Assembly: GCF_002355415.1 (NCBI RefSeq)
Contig: NZ_AP014936.1
Span: forward strand, 2,666,001 to 2,730,000
Source: Sulfurifustis variabilis
Lineage (GTDB): Bacteria > Pseudomonadota > Gammaproteobacteria > Acidiferrobacterales > Sulfurifustaceae
Direction of reading: 5' to 3'
DNA length: 64,000 nt
Positions 63,278 to 64,000 of this stretch are shown one piece after another. Positions within the stretch are counted from its first letter, which is position 1; each line of letters starts with the position of its first letter. The notes below the pieces were generated by a model. It made no database searches. It had not been told where the DNA came from and saw only the letters and a list, made by a program, of their open reading frames with translations. A program made the position numbers and the translations under genes.

Positions 63278-63362
63278 TACTTCTCCTGTTCGGATAGCCG
63301 GGAGCGCTTCCCGGTAAGCGCCCGGTAAGGACCGGACGCGGTCGAGTGATGACGCCGACTGC

Positions 63363-63626
63363 CTACTTCGCCTTGCGAACCTTGATGTGCCAGACCTCGC
63401 CGACCTTCTCGCTGCTGATCATCTCGTGGCCCACCTTCTTGATCCATTCCGGCACGTCGGTGGCCGAGCCCTGGTCGGTCGACAGCAGCTCCAGCGTCTC
63501 CCCCACCTTGGCCTGCTTCATGTAGGTGATGAGTTCCATCAGTGGCCCGGGGCAGAACGTGTTGCGTGCGTCGATGACCTTGCACTGACCCATTACCGTT
63601 TCCTCTTGTAGCTTGGTGTTGCTCAT
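63363..63626 (-). CDS. tusA: TusA-family sulfur carrier
   Basis: An 87-residue protein from ATG 63626 with the TusA core VIDARNTFCPGPLMELI. The Cys of CPGP carries persulfide sulfur. LELLSTDQGSATDVPEWI is also typical. It is cytoplasmic. It lies between the DsrE-like and SQR-like genes and probably hands sulfur between them toward oxidation (sHdr/Dsr) or tRNA modification. Confidence 0.93.
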   Translation of the reverse strand: MSNTKLQEETVMGQCKVIDARNTFCPGPLMELITYMKQAKVGETLELLSTDQGSATDVPEWIKKVGHEMISSEKVGEVWHIKVRKAK

Positions 63627-63643
63627 GATTTCCCCTTCCCGAA

Positions 63644-64000
63644 TCAAAAAGTGAGAAGCTGGCCGCCCTCGGCATCGCTGAGAAAGCGCGTCAGCCCCGT
63701 CGGCGGACCGAACTCCGGGTCCAGCTCGTCTCGCGTGATCTTGAGCAGGTCCATGGCCATCGAGCACGGCAGCAGCTTGGCGTCCCCGAGCTCCGCGGCC
63801 TGCTTGAACAGCTGCTTGAAGGGCGGCACGCCGTGCTGGTTCATCAGCGTCCCGAACTCCCCTTCGGACGGCGCGTCTCCCGCCGCGCCTTTGACGAAAT
63901 GCTTCAGCGCATTCATCGAAAAGAACACCGTCACCGTGTCCCCGGTGGCGGCAGCGACCGACGCGAACATCGCCGCCATCTGCAGCTTCTCGCGCGTGCC
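63644..64000 (-). CDS. DsrE-family sulfurtransferase-like protein (partial)
   Basis: The C-terminal 118 residues of a protein that continues beyond the right edge. [24 protein letters not shown] is the nucleotide-like DsrE fold beginning, seen here from its [20 protein letters not shown] part. [15 protein letters not shown] contains the conserved Cys that carries sulfur. It belongs to the DsrE/DsrE2-like group found with tusA in sulfur oxidisers. It is upstream of tusA by 17 bp. Confidence 0.88.
   Translation of the reverse strand, partial: GTREKLQMAAMFASVAAATGDTVTVFFSMNALKHFVKGAAGDAPSEGEFGTLMNQHGVPPFKQLFKQAAELGDAKLLPCSMAMDLLKITRDELDPEFGPPTGLTRFLSDAEGGQLLTF

Overview
The window is GC-rich, densely coded chromosomal DNA of a proteobacterium. 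The best guess is a gammaproteobacterial sulfur oxidiser of the Acidiferrobacter/Sulfurifustis/Sulfuricaulis kind. This rests on soxYZ carrier genes, a thioredoxin-like SoxW-type protein, a sulfide:quinone oxidoreductase-like flavoprotein with DUF1641, TusA- and DsrE-like sulfur carriers, a cyanase, bacteriohemerythrins and a PEP-CTERM protein. The taxonomy is inferred from gene content only.

Positions 1-6.2 kb hold a visibly less GC-rich defence island on the minus strand: dndC, a small ORF, dndD, and a gene whose N-terminus looks like DndE fused to a HerA/FtsK-type ATPase. A four-helix membrane protein lies downstream. No dndA, dndB or dndFGH is present in the window. From 6.3 to 16.2 kb the sequence is an accessory patchwork. 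It contains an orphan restriction-modification-type controller (C) protein with GACTATAGTC boxes placed before a divergent CsrA, a higBA toxin-antitoxin pair with a clear operator, a HEPN/MNT toxin-antitoxin pair, interspersed palindromic repeats, and pieces of one SAM-methyltransferase gene. Those pieces occur at least four times and flank both the C-protein/CsrA cassette and the HEPN/MNT cassette.

From 16 to 35 kb come two AraC regulators, a YbhB protein, a methyltransferase, a four-PAS histidine kinase, a YdcH-cupin fusion, a class II aldolase, tandem hemerythrins, an MscS channel, a DUF6502/DUF5666 pair and a MacAB-like tripartite ABC exporter. A membrane histidine kinase closes this stretch. 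From 35 to 40 kb lies a MarR-TolC-RND efflux operon with no adaptor gene of its own.

From 40 to 49 kb a CadC-like regulator is divergent from soxY-soxZ-thioredoxin, followed by an FAD desaturase-like enzyme, a stand-alone PhnD-like binding protein and two ferritin-like proteins. From 49 to 59 kb there are an MBL protein, recQ-mpg, msrB, a beta-barrel protein, a proline-rich small ORF behind a long hairpin, a PEP-CTERM protein, two transporters and a flavodoxin-fold reductase. From 59.6 to 64 kb are a second PhnD-like protein, cynS, and a sulfur operon (DsrE-like, TusA, SQR-like, DUF1641) that runs off the right edge.

The most novel-looking items are the compact Dnd variant with the DndE-HerA fusion, the C-box/CsrA wiring, and the repeated use of one methyltransferase gene as the border of small toxin/regulator cassettes.
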